From: Anaerolineae bacterium
GTDB taxonomy: Bacteria > Chloroflexota > Anaerolineae > Aggregatilineales > Phototrophicaceae
DNA length: 64,000 nucleotides
Direction: 5' to 3'
Assembly (NCBI GenBank): GCA_022820665.1
Contig: JAJEFB010000052.1
Coordinates: forward strand, 96,529-160,528
The notes beneath the pieces were generated by a model. The model worked only from the letters and a program-made list of their open reading frames with translations. It searched no databases and had not been told where the DNA came from. Position numbers and translations under genes: made by a program. Shown piece by piece: positions 44,485 to 53,448 of the stretch (the stretch's first letter is position 1; the number at the start of each line of letters is the position of its first letter).

Positions 44485-45570
44485 TTAGATCACCATCAGC
44501 TTGTCGCGCTCGGGCAATGGCGGGAATGGCGCCTGCGGCAAGGTCTGATACCAATAAGCGACCGAAGCGATGTCGTCCTGCAAGGGCAGATAGCGGCGGT
44601 TGTAACCCCATCCCAGCGCTTGCATGGTGACGCGCAAATCGTCATCAAAGCGGATCGGATCCATGATATGCCAGCGGTACATGCCCATTCTTAGCTGCGA
44701 CCTGTAATCGTTATCGGATCGGATCACCTGGTGAAAACCGGCGTAGGGCGTGGTGAAGGTCATGTATCCCTGGTCGTGGCGCGGGCTGGGATCAAAATTA
44801 TAGGAGCCGCAGAAATAATCTTCGGTGCCGGTGCCGCAAATCGTGGGATATTCGTCGCCGTCGAGGTAGAACTTCACTTCGCCCTCGCCCCACCAGCCGT
44901 TGTTGTTGGAGCCCCAAGCCACATAGGTTCCGACATAATGTCCGCGTCCGCGGACACCGTCGACGATGGTGTAAACGTCTTTGAACGGCAAGGGATTGAC
45001 GCGGCGGAACTGCGCGTGAAAATAGGCGGCGTCCTCGGGCACGTCGGTCAATGTGTAGTTGACCTGATAATAGAGCGTCATGTCCTCTTCGGCGATATTG
45101 CTCATCGTGATGCGGCAATGCCGACGGAAGGGCATTTCCCAGTAAGAATTGAAGGCGCTGCCCGGATTGACACAGATTGGCAGCGAAGTCACCTGCGCGT
45201 ATTCGCCCCAGCCAACAGCGAAAAAGTCGCCCGCCGGGCATTCTACCGAGGGGGATTCGCTCTCGTCCCAATAGATGCGCAAGATCGAATAGCGCCAGTT
45301 GCCGGTGGGCGTCATCCAGATTTGCTGGATCGCGCCCGGACCGTCGATGTCGGCGACGGTGAAAGTTTCCCCGGCTTGGATACGCACAGATGGCGAGACT
45401 TTCCAGCCATGGCCCAGGTCGCGCGCGGCTTGGCTGCCGGTCCCTTCGTCAGCCATGCCGCCTTTGCCTTTGTCGCCGGCAAAGTTCTCGGCGCTGATCG
45501 AGCGCGATTTTGCCGATGATAGACGCGACAGATTGCCCAAATGTAATCCCAAACCGTTAAATTCGCCCAT
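44485..45570 (-). CDS. DUF2961-domain protein, glycoside hydrolase GH172-like
   Basis: About 361 residues. The DUF2961 core is visible: GPGAIQQIWMTP, RYSILRIYWD, GSAFNSYWEMPFR, YHVNYTL-like YYQVNYTLTDVPE, GWWGEGEVKFYLDGDEYP and CGTGTEDYFCGSYNF. DUF2961 now defines GH172, whose characterised members act on difructose anhydrides and related sugars; the Glu of GTGTEDYF matches a catalytic residue of that family. No signal peptide, so it is probably cytosolic. The second of two ATG codons has better spacing to GGGAGG. Confidence 0.88.
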   Translation of the reverse strand: MGEFNGLGLHLGNLSRLSSAKSRSISAENFAGDKGKGGMADEGTGSQAARDLGHGWKVSPSVRIQAGETFTVADIDGPGAIQQIWMTPTGNWRYSILRIYWDESESPSVECPAGDFFAVGWGEYAQVTSLPICVNPGSAFNSYWEMPFRRHCRITMSNIAEEDMTLYYQVNYTLTDVPEDAAYFHAQFRRVNPLPFKDVYTIVDGVRGRGHYVGTYVAWGSNNNGWWGEGEVKFYLDGDEYPTICGTGTEDYFCGSYNFDPSPRHDQGYMTFTTPYAGFHQVIRSDNDYRSQLRMGMYRWHIMDPIRFDDDLRVTMQALGWGYNRRYLPLQDDIASVAYWYQTLPQAPFPPLPERDKLMVI

Positions 45571-45640
45571 CATTGCCTCCCGTCATACCATGCCGCCCGA
45601 GACCTGTTCCTCAAAATGTTCATTACTTTCTTAGTTCTAC

Positions 45641-46213
45641 TTAGCTTTCCGTTTCAGCGCTCGTCTGATTTGCCAGGTTTTCGAAGTGCAATTGGTAAAG
45701 GGCGCAAACATCGGGATGTGAACCGGCGTAGACGTAGCTTATGGTATCGTCTTCGTAGCTTATGGTGCCCGCGCTTGCGCAAGGCTCGATATTCAGGCTT
45801 TGCGCCGATACGGCTTCTTCTTGCCCGCCCAGCGCGCAGTTGATCATCTCTTGATTGATGCGTGACTGGTTTATGACCAGAACAGCGCCTACCTGTGGAA
45901 TCGTATTATCAGGATCGGATTGTGAATAGAACTTGGCGGCGATGGCGCCCCGGTCCTGGAAGCATTGCAGGATCTGTTCCGCCTTGGCGACAAAAGCTGT
46001 AATGCCGATTTGCCCGCCCACCAGGGCGGCGCCGCCCACCGCGGCAAACGCGCCGTCGATGGTGGTATCGACATCGGTCGCGGCGTAGTCGGCCAGATTG
46101 GGCAAAAGGCGCTGCGCGGACAGGGCGTCCTCGGATGTATTGCCGGTATCGCTGCAAGCCGCGACGATCGTCAAGATCAGCGTCAGCGCGCAGGCGAGTC
46201 TGATCGTCGTCAA
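45641..46213 (-). CDS. Predicted lipoprotein, unknown function
   Basis: About 190 residues. A signal peptide (TTIRLACALTLILTIVAAC) ends in a lipobox with Cys, so the mature protein is likely lipid-anchored. Several further Cys residues (CFQDRG, NCALGGQ, EPCASAG, DVCALYQ) may form disulfides outside the cell. TTG at 46213 with GGGGGA six bases upstream is preferred over GTG at 46237. No known domain. Confidence 0.7.
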   Translation of the reverse strand: MTTIRLACALTLILTIVAACSDTGNTSEDALSAQRLLPNLADYAATDVDTTIDGAFAAVGGAALVGGQIGITAFVAKAEQILQCFQDRGAIAAKFYSQSDPDNTIPQVGAVLVINQSRINQEMINCALGGQEEAVSAQSLNIEPCASAGTISYEDDTISYVYAGSHPDVCALYQLHFENLANQTSAETES

Positions 46214-46375
46214 AAATGTCCCCCAAATATCGCGCACGAGTATCGTACGCCGTTATTCTATCAGATTATACCTGTCTGCGGACTCTCGCGGTTGCGAAAT
46301 CGGTACGTAGCTAGTCGAATCTCCCCCGTTTTGATAGACTTGCCGGACTTCAAGCGAATGCTCACGGGAGGGCGG

Positions 46376-47188
46376 ATGAAACTGCTTAGCTATAGCGCGA
46401 AGGGTCAAACTTATGTTGGCATCCTGGAAGGCGAGGGCATTGGGCGCGTCGATGCGCCGGACATGCTGTCCTTGATCGAAGCTGGCAGCCGCGCGACTCC
46501 AGACGGCGGACGCGATGTCTTGAAACAGGTAGAAATCTTGCCTCCGCTGCGGCCGGGCAAGATCCTGGCGATCGGGCGCAACTATGTCGAGCACGCGCGC
46601 GAATTGAATAACGAGGTGCCATCCGAGCCGCTGGTCTTCGCGATTATGCCGAGCGCGGTCATCGGCGATGGCGATGAGATCGAATGGGAAGGCGCCCTGA
46701 CTTCGCAAGTGGATTGGGAAGGCGAGTTGGCGGTGATTATGGGCAAGACTGCGCGCCGGATATCGCGGGAAGACGCGCTTGATTACGTCTTTGGCTACAC
46801 CGTCGCCAATGACGTCTCGGCCCGCGATTTGCAAACCCGCGACAAGCAATGGGTCCGAGCCAAGGGCTTGGACACGTTTTGCCCGATCGGCCCATGTATC
46901 GTCACGGCGGACGAGATCGCCGATCCGCAAAACCTGACCATCGTGACAAAAGTGAACGGCGTCGAGAAGCAAAACGGCTCAACGGCCAACATGATTTTCA
47001 ACGTGGGCCTATTAATCGAATTCTTGTCCCGCGCCTTCACGCTGAATCCGGGCGACATGATCTTGACCGGCACGCCTTCCGGTGTGGGCAAGGCGGCTGA
47101 TCCACCGCAGTTCCTGGGCGATGGCGATCTTGTCAGCGTCGAAATCGAAGGCATCGGCAAATTGACGAATCGCTGCCGGGTGCTATAA
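46376..47188 (+). CDS. Fumarylacetoacetate hydrolase-family protein
   Basis: About 270 residues. The FAH core is complete: KILAIGRNYVEHARELN, PLVFAIMPSAVIGDGD and VDWEGELAVIMGK (metal-binding Glu residues), then YTVANDVSARDLQ, KGLDTFCPIGPCIV and the closing GDMILTGTPSGVGK. GGGAGGG lies before ATG 46376; the frame is open more than 130 codons upstream without homology. The family covers acylpyruvate hydrolases, oxaloacetate decarboxylases and related hydratases; the exact substrate is undetermined. Confidence 0.9.
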   Translation: MKLLSYSAKGQTYVGILEGEGIGRVDAPDMLSLIEAGSRATPDGGRDVLKQVEILPPLRPGKILAIGRNYVEHARELNNEVPSEPLVFAIMPSAVIGDGDEIEWEGALTSQVDWEGELAVIMGKTARRISREDALDYVFGYTVANDVSARDLQTRDKQWVRAKGLDTFCPIGPCIVTADEIADPQNLTIVTKVNGVEKQNGSTANMIFNVGLLIEFLSRAFTLNPGDMILTGTPSGVGKAADPPQFLGDGDLVSVEIEGIGKLTNRCRVL

Positions 47189-47189
47189 T
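47162..47189 (+). promoter_or_regulatory. Promoter inside the end of the FAH gene
   Basis: TTGACG at 47162-47167 and TATAAT at 47184-47189 with 16 bases between and TGC preceding the -10 box. It would drive the small gene at 47222 independently of the FAH gene. Confidence 0.5.
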
Positions 47190-47221
47190 AGACTGAGGTA
47201 TGGAAAAACACAGGACAACCG

Positions 47222-47440
47222 ATGACTAGCGCAGAGAATACAACAGTCCAGTACACCTCCATATTGGAACGCCTAACCAAAGTTGAAACTGCTATGGAAA
47301 CAGAACGTCCGCACTTGGCATCCAAGGCGGATCTTGAACGGCATACGCGCTTGATTGTGATGTGGCTTATTGCGACGCAAATTGCGATAGTGGGTTTGAT
47401 GCTTACCGTTATCGGCAACTGGATCTCTTCTATCGGCTAG
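47222..47440 (+). CDS. Small coiled-coil membrane protein
   Basis: A 72-residue protein: a polar helix (TTVQYTSILERLTKVETAME), a charged stretch, and one membrane helix (LIVMWLIATQIAIVGLMLTVI). The arrangement, a coiled coil then a C-terminal membrane anchor, resembles small phage- or holin-associated proteins (XhlA/DUF1640-like). AGGA lies six bases before the ATG. Function unknown. Confidence 0.65.
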   Translation: MTSAENTTVQYTSILERLTKVETAMETERPHLASKADLERHTRLIVMWLIATQIAIVGLMLTVIGNWISSIG

Positions 47441-47467
47441 CATTTCAGGAAGCCTAGTGATAGCTCC

Positions 47468-47788
47468 ATGGACCGCATCCTCTTCGCCGCCGCCTGCCTC
47501 GATATGCTCAACGACCCGGCGGACTTGCCCGACGCCTCGATTAGCTCCATTTGCCTGGACCCGCCATTCAATTCCAACTCAAAATATAACCTGATTTTCA
47601 AAGGCAAAGACAAGACGCGCAAGCCGGTGGAAGCTTTCGTGGACATCTGCCAGTGGAGCGACCAATACGCCGAGACGCTCGACGATTTGCAGCGCGACCC
47701 GCGCACGCGACCGTTGGCGACCATTGCGCGCTTTGCCCTTGAAATAGCATCGGCGCGAGGCAAACGCGGTGGCGTAGGTAGGGACTGA
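47468..47788 (+). pseudogene. Truncated DNA methyltransferase (N4/N6-methylase) remnant
   Basis: A 106-codon frame that begins like a site-specific DNA methylase. ISSICLDPPFNSNSKYNLIF contains the DPPF catalytic motif and its usual NSNxxYN extension, and ICQWSDQYAETLDDL matches the next conserved segment. After that the sequence departs from the family, and the AdoMet-binding half is missing. It is read as a remnant of a mobile or R-M-related gene. Confidence 0.7.
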
Positions 47789-47806
47789 GAAATGCGGGAG
47801 ACAGCC

Positions 47807-49012
47807 ATGCCAAAACCCCTAACGATTGCGGATGTCAAAGTCATCTTGACCCAACCGGGCAAGTCGCGGCTGGCGATTGTCAAAGTCACGACTTCCGAGC
47901 CAGGCTTGTATGGCTTAGGCTGCGCCACCTTCACCCAGCGCATTTTCGCGGTGGCGGCAGCCATCGAAGGTCATTTGAAGCCTTTCTTGCTCGGTCGCGA
48001 TGTCGACCGCATTGAAGAGATCTGGAATATGTCGATGGTGCACGGCTATTGGCGCAACGGGCCCGTGCTGAACAACGCGATTTCCGGCGTCGATCAAGCC
48101 TTGTGGGATATCAAGGGCAAGCGAGCCGGCATGCCGATTTACGATTTGTTAGGCGGCAAATCGCGCGAGGCGGCGCATGTTTATGTGCATGCCGATGGGG
48201 ACTCAAAAGAAGAAGTCGCTGAAAACGTCTGCGCCTACATGGAGCAGGGCTTTCGCTACATTCGTGTGCAGATGGGCGGATATGGCGGCTCGGGCAGCCT
48301 CATGATCAAGCCTCGGGGCGCGCCGCCGGGCGCCTATTTCGACCCGCGCGACTACGCCCGGCGCACGCTGGAAATGATCGCGCATGTGCGGGGAGAAGTC
48401 GGCGATCAAATTGAATTGCTGCACGATATCCATGAGCGCCTGGCGCCGATACAGGCCGCGCAGTTCGCCAAAGACGTCGAGCCCTTCAAGCTGTTCTTCC
48501 TGGAAGACGCGCTGGCGCCGGAAGACATAGCATGGTTCCGCATGATACGCGCGCAATGCGCCACGCCGCTGGCTATGGGAGAGTTGTTCAACAATCCCCA
48601 TGAATGGCAAGTGCTGATTCAAGAGCGCCTGATCGATTTCATTCGCATGCATATCAGCCAAATGGGCGGCATCACGCCGGCCCGAAATGTGGCGATCTTC
48701 GCCGATATCTACGGCGTCCGCACCGCCTGGCATGGACCGAGCGATACCTCTCCGGTCGGTCACGCGGCCAACCTGCAGCTCGATTTGTGGCATCCCAATT
48801 TCGGTATCCAGGAATGGTATCAGCCTTCCGAGCTTGACTACGCGATCTTCCCGGGCTTGCCTGTCATAGAGGACGGGTATCTCTATCCCAACGATCAGCC
48901 GGGGCTGGGCATTGATATCAACGAGGAATTAGCGGCGAAGTATCCCCCCCAGGATATCGTCGAGGACTGGACGCAAACGCGCCTGCCCGACGGCAGTCCG
49001 GCGCGGCCGTAA
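47807..49012 (+). CDS. Enolase-superfamily sugar-acid dehydratase (mannonate dehydratase-like)
   Basis: About 401 residues. N-terminal capping domain, then a barrel with LLHDIHERLAPIQAAQFAKD (metal Asp), FFLEDALAPEDIAWF (Glu), PLAMGELFNNPHEW (Glu) and the late TAWHGPSDTSPVGHAANL loop with His. The overall layout matches the D-mannonate/D-gluconate dehydratase (ManD/RspA) group. ATG 47807 with GGGAG upstream is preferred over 47792. It dehydrates an acid sugar such as mannonate; the exact substrate cannot be read here. Confidence 0.88.
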   Translation: MPKPLTIADVKVILTQPGKSRLAIVKVTTSEPGLYGLGCATFTQRIFAVAAAIEGHLKPFLLGRDVDRIEEIWNMSMVHGYWRNGPVLNNAISGVDQALWDIKGKRAGMPIYDLLGGKSREAAHVYVHADGDSKEEVAENVCAYMEQGFRYIRVQMGGYGGSGSLMIKPRGAPPGAYFDPRDYARRTLEMIAHVRGEVGDQIELLHDIHERLAPIQAAQFAKDVEPFKLFFLEDALAPEDIAWFRMIRAQCATPLAMGELFNNPHEWQVLIQERLIDFIRMHISQMGGITPARNVAIFADIYGVRTAWHGPSDTSPVGHAANLQLDLWHPNFGIQEWYQPSELDYAIFPGLPVIEDGYLYPNDQPGLGIDINEELAAKYPPQDIVEDWTQTRLPDGSPARP

Positions 49013-49017
49013 GCCTC

Positions 49018-49112
49018 AATCCCCCATCCCCGACCGGCTCCAGGGTGTCTACGCGCCCTGACCCCTAGAAGGTTCATCGCGAGAATTGTAAGGGCGACCA
49101 ATCTGGTCGCCC
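49018..49112. repeat. Intergenic repeat block
   Basis: AATCCCCCATCCCCGACCGG, then GGGTGTCTACGCGCCCTGAC, then GGGCGACCA (49092-49100) pairing with TGGTCGCCC (49104-49112) and CGAAAAT after it. All three motifs occur elsewhere in the window. Confidence 0.65.
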
Positions 49113-49160
49113 GAAAATCTTCTTATTTTGGGATAGGGTGGATTATGGCGGGGGAAGTAA

Positions 49161-50111
49161 CTAGGGATTGCAGACGTTCGCCGTCACACCCTCGAGCAGA
49201 AAGTCCAGGATCAGTTGCGCCGCTTCCACCGCCACAGTTACCTGGGCGTCGGAAGTGCTGGCCGCCAGATGCGGGGTGTGGATCACCTTGGGATGGCCAA
49301 TCAGGGGGTGGTCAGTCGGCGGGGGTTCCTCTTCAAAGACATCGAGCGCGGCGCCGGCGACCTTTCCGCTCGAGAGCGCCGCAGCCAAATCCGCCGAATT
49401 GATCAGCGCGCCGCGCGCCGCGTTGATGATGCGAATGCCGTCTTTCATCACGGCGATTGATTCGGTATTGATCATGCCGCGCGTCTCATCGGTGACCATC
49501 GCGTGCAGCGCCAGATAATCGGAGTTGGCGTACACCTCGGGTAAATCAAGCAGCGGCACGTTGATCTCCGCAGCCACCTGCGGCGGCAAGTAAGGATCAT
49601 GCGCGATGACCTTCATTTCGAAGGCTTGCGCGCGGGTAGCGATCGCCCTTCCGATCCGTCCCAGCCCGATGATGCCCAGGGTCTTGTCCTTGAGCTCGAC
49701 GCCGGTGAACGCTTTGCGGTCCCAGCGCCCTTCCAACAGCGATTGATGCCCTTGCGGGATATGCCGGGACAAGGCGATCATCAAGCCGAAGCTGTGCTCG
49801 GCGGTTGAGATCGTGTTGCCGCCCGGCGTGTTCATGACCACGATTCCCCTGGCGCTGGCCGCAGCAAGATCGACATTGTCGACGCCGACGCCGGCGCGCG
49901 CGATGGCTTTGAGTTCTGACGCGCCTTCAATTAACTCGGCATCGGCTCTAACGCCGCTGCGGATGATGATGGCATGCGCGTCGGCTATGGCGTCGAGCAG
50001 AGCCGGGCGCTCCAGCTTGCCCGGCGCGGAGACGCGAATCCCGTCGCAGTTGCGCAGGATGTCAATCGCCTTCTGATTGACGTTATCGGGAACCAGAACG
50101 TGCAAGGTCAT
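49161..50111 (-). CDS. D-3-phosphoglycerate dehydrogenase-like 2-hydroxyacid dehydrogenase
   Basis: About 316 residues, the short form without ACT or ASB domain. The NAD motif is GIIGLGRIGRAIATR, the substrate/catalytic regions are RAGVGVDNVDLAAA and INAARGALIN, the Glu lies in LDVFEEEPPP and the His in HTPHLAASTSDAQ. The gene follows the class V aminotransferase by about 10 bases on the same strand. Together they can make serine from 3-phosphoglycerate (SerA then transaminase), a pairing seen in several phyla. No serine phosphatase is adjacent. Confidence 0.88.
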   Translation of the reverse strand: MTLHVLVPDNVNQKAIDILRNCDGIRVSAPGKLERPALLDAIADAHAIIIRSGVRADAELIEGASELKAIARAGVGVDNVDLAAASARGIVVMNTPGGNTISTAEHSFGLMIALSRHIPQGHQSLLEGRWDRKAFTGVELKDKTLGIIGLGRIGRAIATRAQAFEMKVIAHDPYLPPQVAAEINVPLLDLPEVYANSDYLALHAMVTDETRGMINTESIAVMKDGIRIINAARGALINSADLAAALSSGKVAGAALDVFEEEPPPTDHPLIGHPKVIHTPHLAASTSDAQVTVAVEAAQLILDFLLEGVTANVCNP

Positions 50112-50124
50112 CACCTTCGCCTTT

Positions 50125-51258
50125 CTATTCTCCTCTTCCCTCTCGGGGAGGGTTGGCAGATGGGGGCATCGCCCCCGCCATAAAGGCGTCGATGCCGTCC
50201 AGGACTTCTCGCAGCATAGCCATCGTCACATCGCCCATGTGCGGCAGGCGAAAGGTCTTTCCCTTGATCTTTCCATAGCCCTTGTCCATGGCAAAGCCAA
50301 TTTCCGCCTGCATAAAACGATCCATGGCATCGACGTCGATGCCGAGCAGGTTTTCCACGGTGGTTACGGTATTGCTGCGATAGCCATCTTGCGCGAAGAG
50401 GCCGAAACTGCGGTCGAGCGCCCAGCGATGCGTGGCATCGCGCATGTCTTGGTGACGTGCCCAGCGCGCCTCGATGCCCTCGGCCAGGATCTGATCCATT
50501 TGCAGGTCCGCCGCGAACATCAGCGCGACCGGCGGCGTTGAGGGCGTATTGTTCTTCAGCAAGGATTTTTCCAGCGTCAGAAAATCGAAATAGTAGCCGC
50601 GGTTGGGGATGCTTTTGGCGCGTTCCAGCGCGCGATCGCTGACGGCCGCGAAGGCGATGCCGGGCGGCAGGGCGAAGGCTTTCTGGCTCGAGGTCAGCGC
50701 GATGTCGATGCCCCATTCGTCTACGCGCAGTTCCGTTCCCAGGAATCCGCTGACGGTATCCACAAAGAACAAGGTATCGGGATAGCGACTGATGACTTCC
50801 CCGATCGCCTGAATGGGATTGGTAACGCCGGTGCTGGTTTCGTTGTGCACGACGCAGACGGCATCGTAGCTCTCTTTATCCAGCGCTTCGGCGACCATCT
50901 CCGGCGTATGGGCGCGGCCCCAGGGGACGTCGATACAATCGACGCGCTTGCCGTTGGACCTGCTAATCTGCGCCCAGCGTTCGCTGAAGGCGCCGCCGGT
51001 CAGGTGCAGCGCTTTACGGTCGTCGCGGATGCCATTGCGGCAGGCGCCTTCCCAGAAACCGCTGCCCGACGACCCGCCGATATAGACGCGGCTTTCCGTG
51101 AAGAAGGCTTGACGCAACTTGCTTTGCAGGCGCGCGAACAGTTCCGCGAATTCGGCGCTGCGGTGCCCGATCATCCAGGTCGTTTGCGCACCCAGGATCT
51201 CCTCGCGCACCTCGACGGGTCCGGGCAGAAACAAGCGCTTGTGATCAAATTGGCTCAT
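50125..51258 (-). CDS. Class V aminotransferase (serine/alanine-glyoxylate or phosphoserine type)
   Basis: About 377 residues, fold-type I PLP enzyme of the alanine-glyoxylate/serine-pyruvate aminotransferase group. FLPGPVEVREEI opens the fold, NETSTGVTNPIQAIG and DTVSGFLGTELRVDEWGID bind the cofactor, and the PLP lysine lies in ALTSSQKAFALPPG. ATG 51258 is the homology start; GGTGG lies eight bases upstream. Its operon with SerA suggests it provides the phosphoserine aminotransferase step, as class V enzymes replace SerC in some lineages; this is inference. Confidence 0.87.
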   Translation of the reverse strand: MSQFDHKRLFLPGPVEVREEILGAQTTWMIGHRSAEFAELFARLQSKLRQAFFTESRVYIGGSSGSGFWEGACRNGIRDDRKALHLTGGAFSERWAQISRSNGKRVDCIDVPWGRAHTPEMVAEALDKESYDAVCVVHNETSTGVTNPIQAIGEVISRYPDTLFFVDTVSGFLGTELRVDEWGIDIALTSSQKAFALPPGIAFAAVSDRALERAKSIPNRGYYFDFLTLEKSLLKNNTPSTPPVALMFAADLQMDQILAEGIEARWARHQDMRDATHRWALDRSFGLFAQDGYRSNTVTTVENLLGIDVDAMDRFMQAEIGFAMDKGYGKIKGKTFRLPHMGDVTMAMLREVLDGIDAFMAGAMPPSANPPREGRGE

Positions 51259-51472
51259 CCGTTTAACCACCTTCCCGAATCCGATTCCCCGGGTCATTGC
51301 CCTATTGTGAAAAACTGCACAGACGAGGGCATTGTAGCCCAAAAGCTGTTATACTCAAGCGCGGGTTGGCGCCACGGTATCGACTTGACGCGGCGCCGAA
51401 GCGGGCAAGCTTTACGATAGCAAATTGCAAGATAATTGAGAACAGTTTTGAGGCAAATTTCCGGAGGCGATG

Positions 51473-52369
51473 ATGTTGAGGGTGGCGAACGCGCCCTGTT
51501 CCTGGGGTGTCATCGAGAACATTGAAGGCGAGCGCTACGATTATGCGCGCGTACTCAATGAAATTGAAAGCAGCGGCTATGCTGGCACCGAATTGGGCGA
51601 TTGGGGATTTATGCCCACTGACCCGGCGCAGCTGAGCGAAGAGCTGGCGCGGCGGCGCCTGGCGCTGCTGGCCTCCTGGGTGAGCGTTTATCTGCATGAC
51701 GCCGATCGTCATCAAGAGAGCGCCGACGATTGCGCGCGCACCGCGAAATTGCTGGCTGCGGTCGGCGGGAGCGATTGCAAAATCGTGCTCGGGAACGACC
51801 CCTATACCGACCCGACGCGCACCCTCAATGCCGGTCGCATCACCCCGGAGATGGGTCTGGACGAGGCGGGCTGGCAGGTTTTCGCTCGCGGGGCGGACAC
51901 TGTAGCGCGGCGCGTGATGGACGAGACCGGATTGCGCACCGTCTTTCATCATCACATTGGCACCTGGGTGGAAACGCCGGCCGAAACCGCGCGCCTGATG
52001 GAAATGACCGATAGCGAGACCCTGGGCTTGGTCTTTGATACCGGGCACTGGGCTTTCGGCGGCGGCGATCCCCTGGCCGACATCGAAGCGTTCGCGGATC
52101 GCATCTGGCTGGTGCATTTCAAGGATCATGACCCAGAGGTGGCCGCGCAATCGCGTCAATACGGCTGGGACGGACCGGCTTCGGTTGGACAAGGCATCTT
52201 CCCCGAATTGGGCAGAGGCGATGTTGATTTTCCGGGCGTCTTGCGCAAACTGGAGGCGATCGCTTATGACGGCTGGATCGTGGTTGAGCAGGATGTCTTG
52301 CCGGGCTTGGGCACGCCGCTGGAATCGGCGACGCGCAATCGGAAGTACTTGCGGCAAATCGGTTTGTGA
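51473..52369 (+). CDS. Sugar phosphate isomerase/epimerase, IolE-like
   Basis: About 298 residues, TIM-barrel of the xylose isomerase-like family. NAPCSWGVIEN opens it; metal-binding residues are suggested in TELGDWGFM, FHHHIGTWVET, VFDTGHWAFGG, LVHFKDHDP and VVEQDVLPG. These match the IolE (inosose dehydratase) signature. Two adjacent ATG codons exist; the second has better spacing to GGAGG. The next gene begins three bases after the stop. No other inositol gene is nearby, so the substrate is open. Confidence 0.83.
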   Translation: MLRVANAPCSWGVIENIEGERYDYARVLNEIESSGYAGTELGDWGFMPTDPAQLSEELARRRLALLASWVSVYLHDADRHQESADDCARTAKLLAAVGGSDCKIVLGNDPYTDPTRTLNAGRITPEMGLDEAGWQVFARGADTVARRVMDETGLRTVFHHHIGTWVETPAETARLMEMTDSETLGLVFDTGHWAFGGGDPLADIEAFADRIWLVHFKDHDPEVAAQSRQYGWDGPASVGQGIFPELGRGDVDFPGVLRKLEAIAYDGWIVVEQDVLPGLGTPLESATRNRKYLRQIGL

Positions 52370-52372
52370 GCC

Positions 52373-53323
52373 ATGCCTGAATCCGTCACCCTGGGCGACA
52401 TCGTCCGCGCCGGGCAGCGCCTGGGGGCGCATCTGTCGCCGACGCCGCTGGAAGCCGCGCCCAAGCTGGGCGAAAGGACCTGGCTCAAGCTGGAAAACGC
52501 CAACAAAACGCATTCCTTCAAGATCCGCGGCGCGCTCAACGCCGTCTTGTCTCTTGATGAAGCCGCGCGCGCAAAGGGAATCATCGCGGCATCATCGGGC
52601 AATCACGCCGGCGCGGTCGCCTATGCCGCGCATCTGACCGGCGCTTCGGCGCAGATCTTGATGCCGAAAAACACGCCCGAGAAAAAGATCGACAATGTTC
52701 GTCGATATGGAGCCGAGGCGATCCTTTTTGGCGACAACTACGACCAGGCGGAAGCCGAAGCCCTCCGCAGGGCAGCCGGGGGCGCTACCTGGGTCTCGCC
52801 CTATAACGACGCCAAAGTGATCGCGGGCGCCGGCACAATCGGCCTCGAAATTATGGAGCAATTGCCGGATGTCGAGCGGGTGGTTGTGCCAGTGAGCGGC
52901 GGCGGATTGATCGCGGGCGTCGCTACAGCGGTCAAGGGACTGAACCCGGATATCAAGGTCATCGGCCTCAATGCGCAGTCGGCGCCGGCCATGTACAATC
53001 TCTTTTACGGCAGTGACAAACCGCAAGTCTGGGAGACGCTGGCCGAAGCGCTTTCCGGCGAGATTGAAGCGGGTTCAATCACCCTGCCCATTTCGCGGCG
53101 ATGGGTCGATGATGTGGCGCTGGTGACCGAGCGGCAGATTGCCGATGCCATGCGTTATATGATTGAGACGGGTGGCTGGGCGGTTGAAGGCGGCGGAGCG
53201 GTCGGCGTGGCGGCTTTGCTGCATGATGTCCTGCCGCGCGACGGGTCAGTGACGGCGATTGTCGTCAGCGGCGGCAATGTCGACGGCGACGTGCTGCGGC
53301 GGGTGTTGGGCGGATTCTATTAA
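52373..53323 (+). CDS. Threonine/serine dehydratase-like PLP enzyme
   Basis: A 316-residue fold-type II PLP enzyme. The PLP lysine is in HSFKIRGALNAV, the phosphate loop is SSGNHAGAVAYAA, and the Gly-rich strand is VPVSGGGLIAGVA; a Ser/Gly motif VVSGGNVDGDV closes the fold. It lacks the regulatory ACT domain, so it is of the catabolic or serine-racemase size. It deaminates threonine or serine to the 2-oxo acid, or may racemise serine. It is cotranscribed with the IolE-like gene. Confidence 0.88.
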   Translation: MPESVTLGDIVRAGQRLGAHLSPTPLEAAPKLGERTWLKLENANKTHSFKIRGALNAVLSLDEAARAKGIIAASSGNHAGAVAYAAHLTGASAQILMPKNTPEKKIDNVRRYGAEAILFGDNYDQAEAEALRRAAGGATWVSPYNDAKVIAGAGTIGLEIMEQLPDVERVVVPVSGGGLIAGVATAVKGLNPDIKVIGLNAQSAPAMYNLFYGSDKPQVWETLAEALSGEIEAGSITLPISRRWVDDVALVTERQIADAMRYMIETGGWAVEGGGAVGVAALLHDVLPRDGSVTAIVVSGGNVDGDVLRRVLGGFY

Positions 53324-53448
53324 CAAGATGACCGGACTAAGCTTGGAAGAAATCTCTTGCCAAATTAAGGTGCGAAAGGAAGAAAACCATCAGACTTGAG
53401 AAACTGACACGCAAGGAAGTACTGCATCGGCGCCCTAAGCTCAGCGGC

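Noticed and set aside
45965..46375. Long N-terminal extension of the FAH-family protein
   Set aside because: The frame is open but lies over the lipoprotein gene on the other strand and its promoter region; homology and ribosome site start at 46376.
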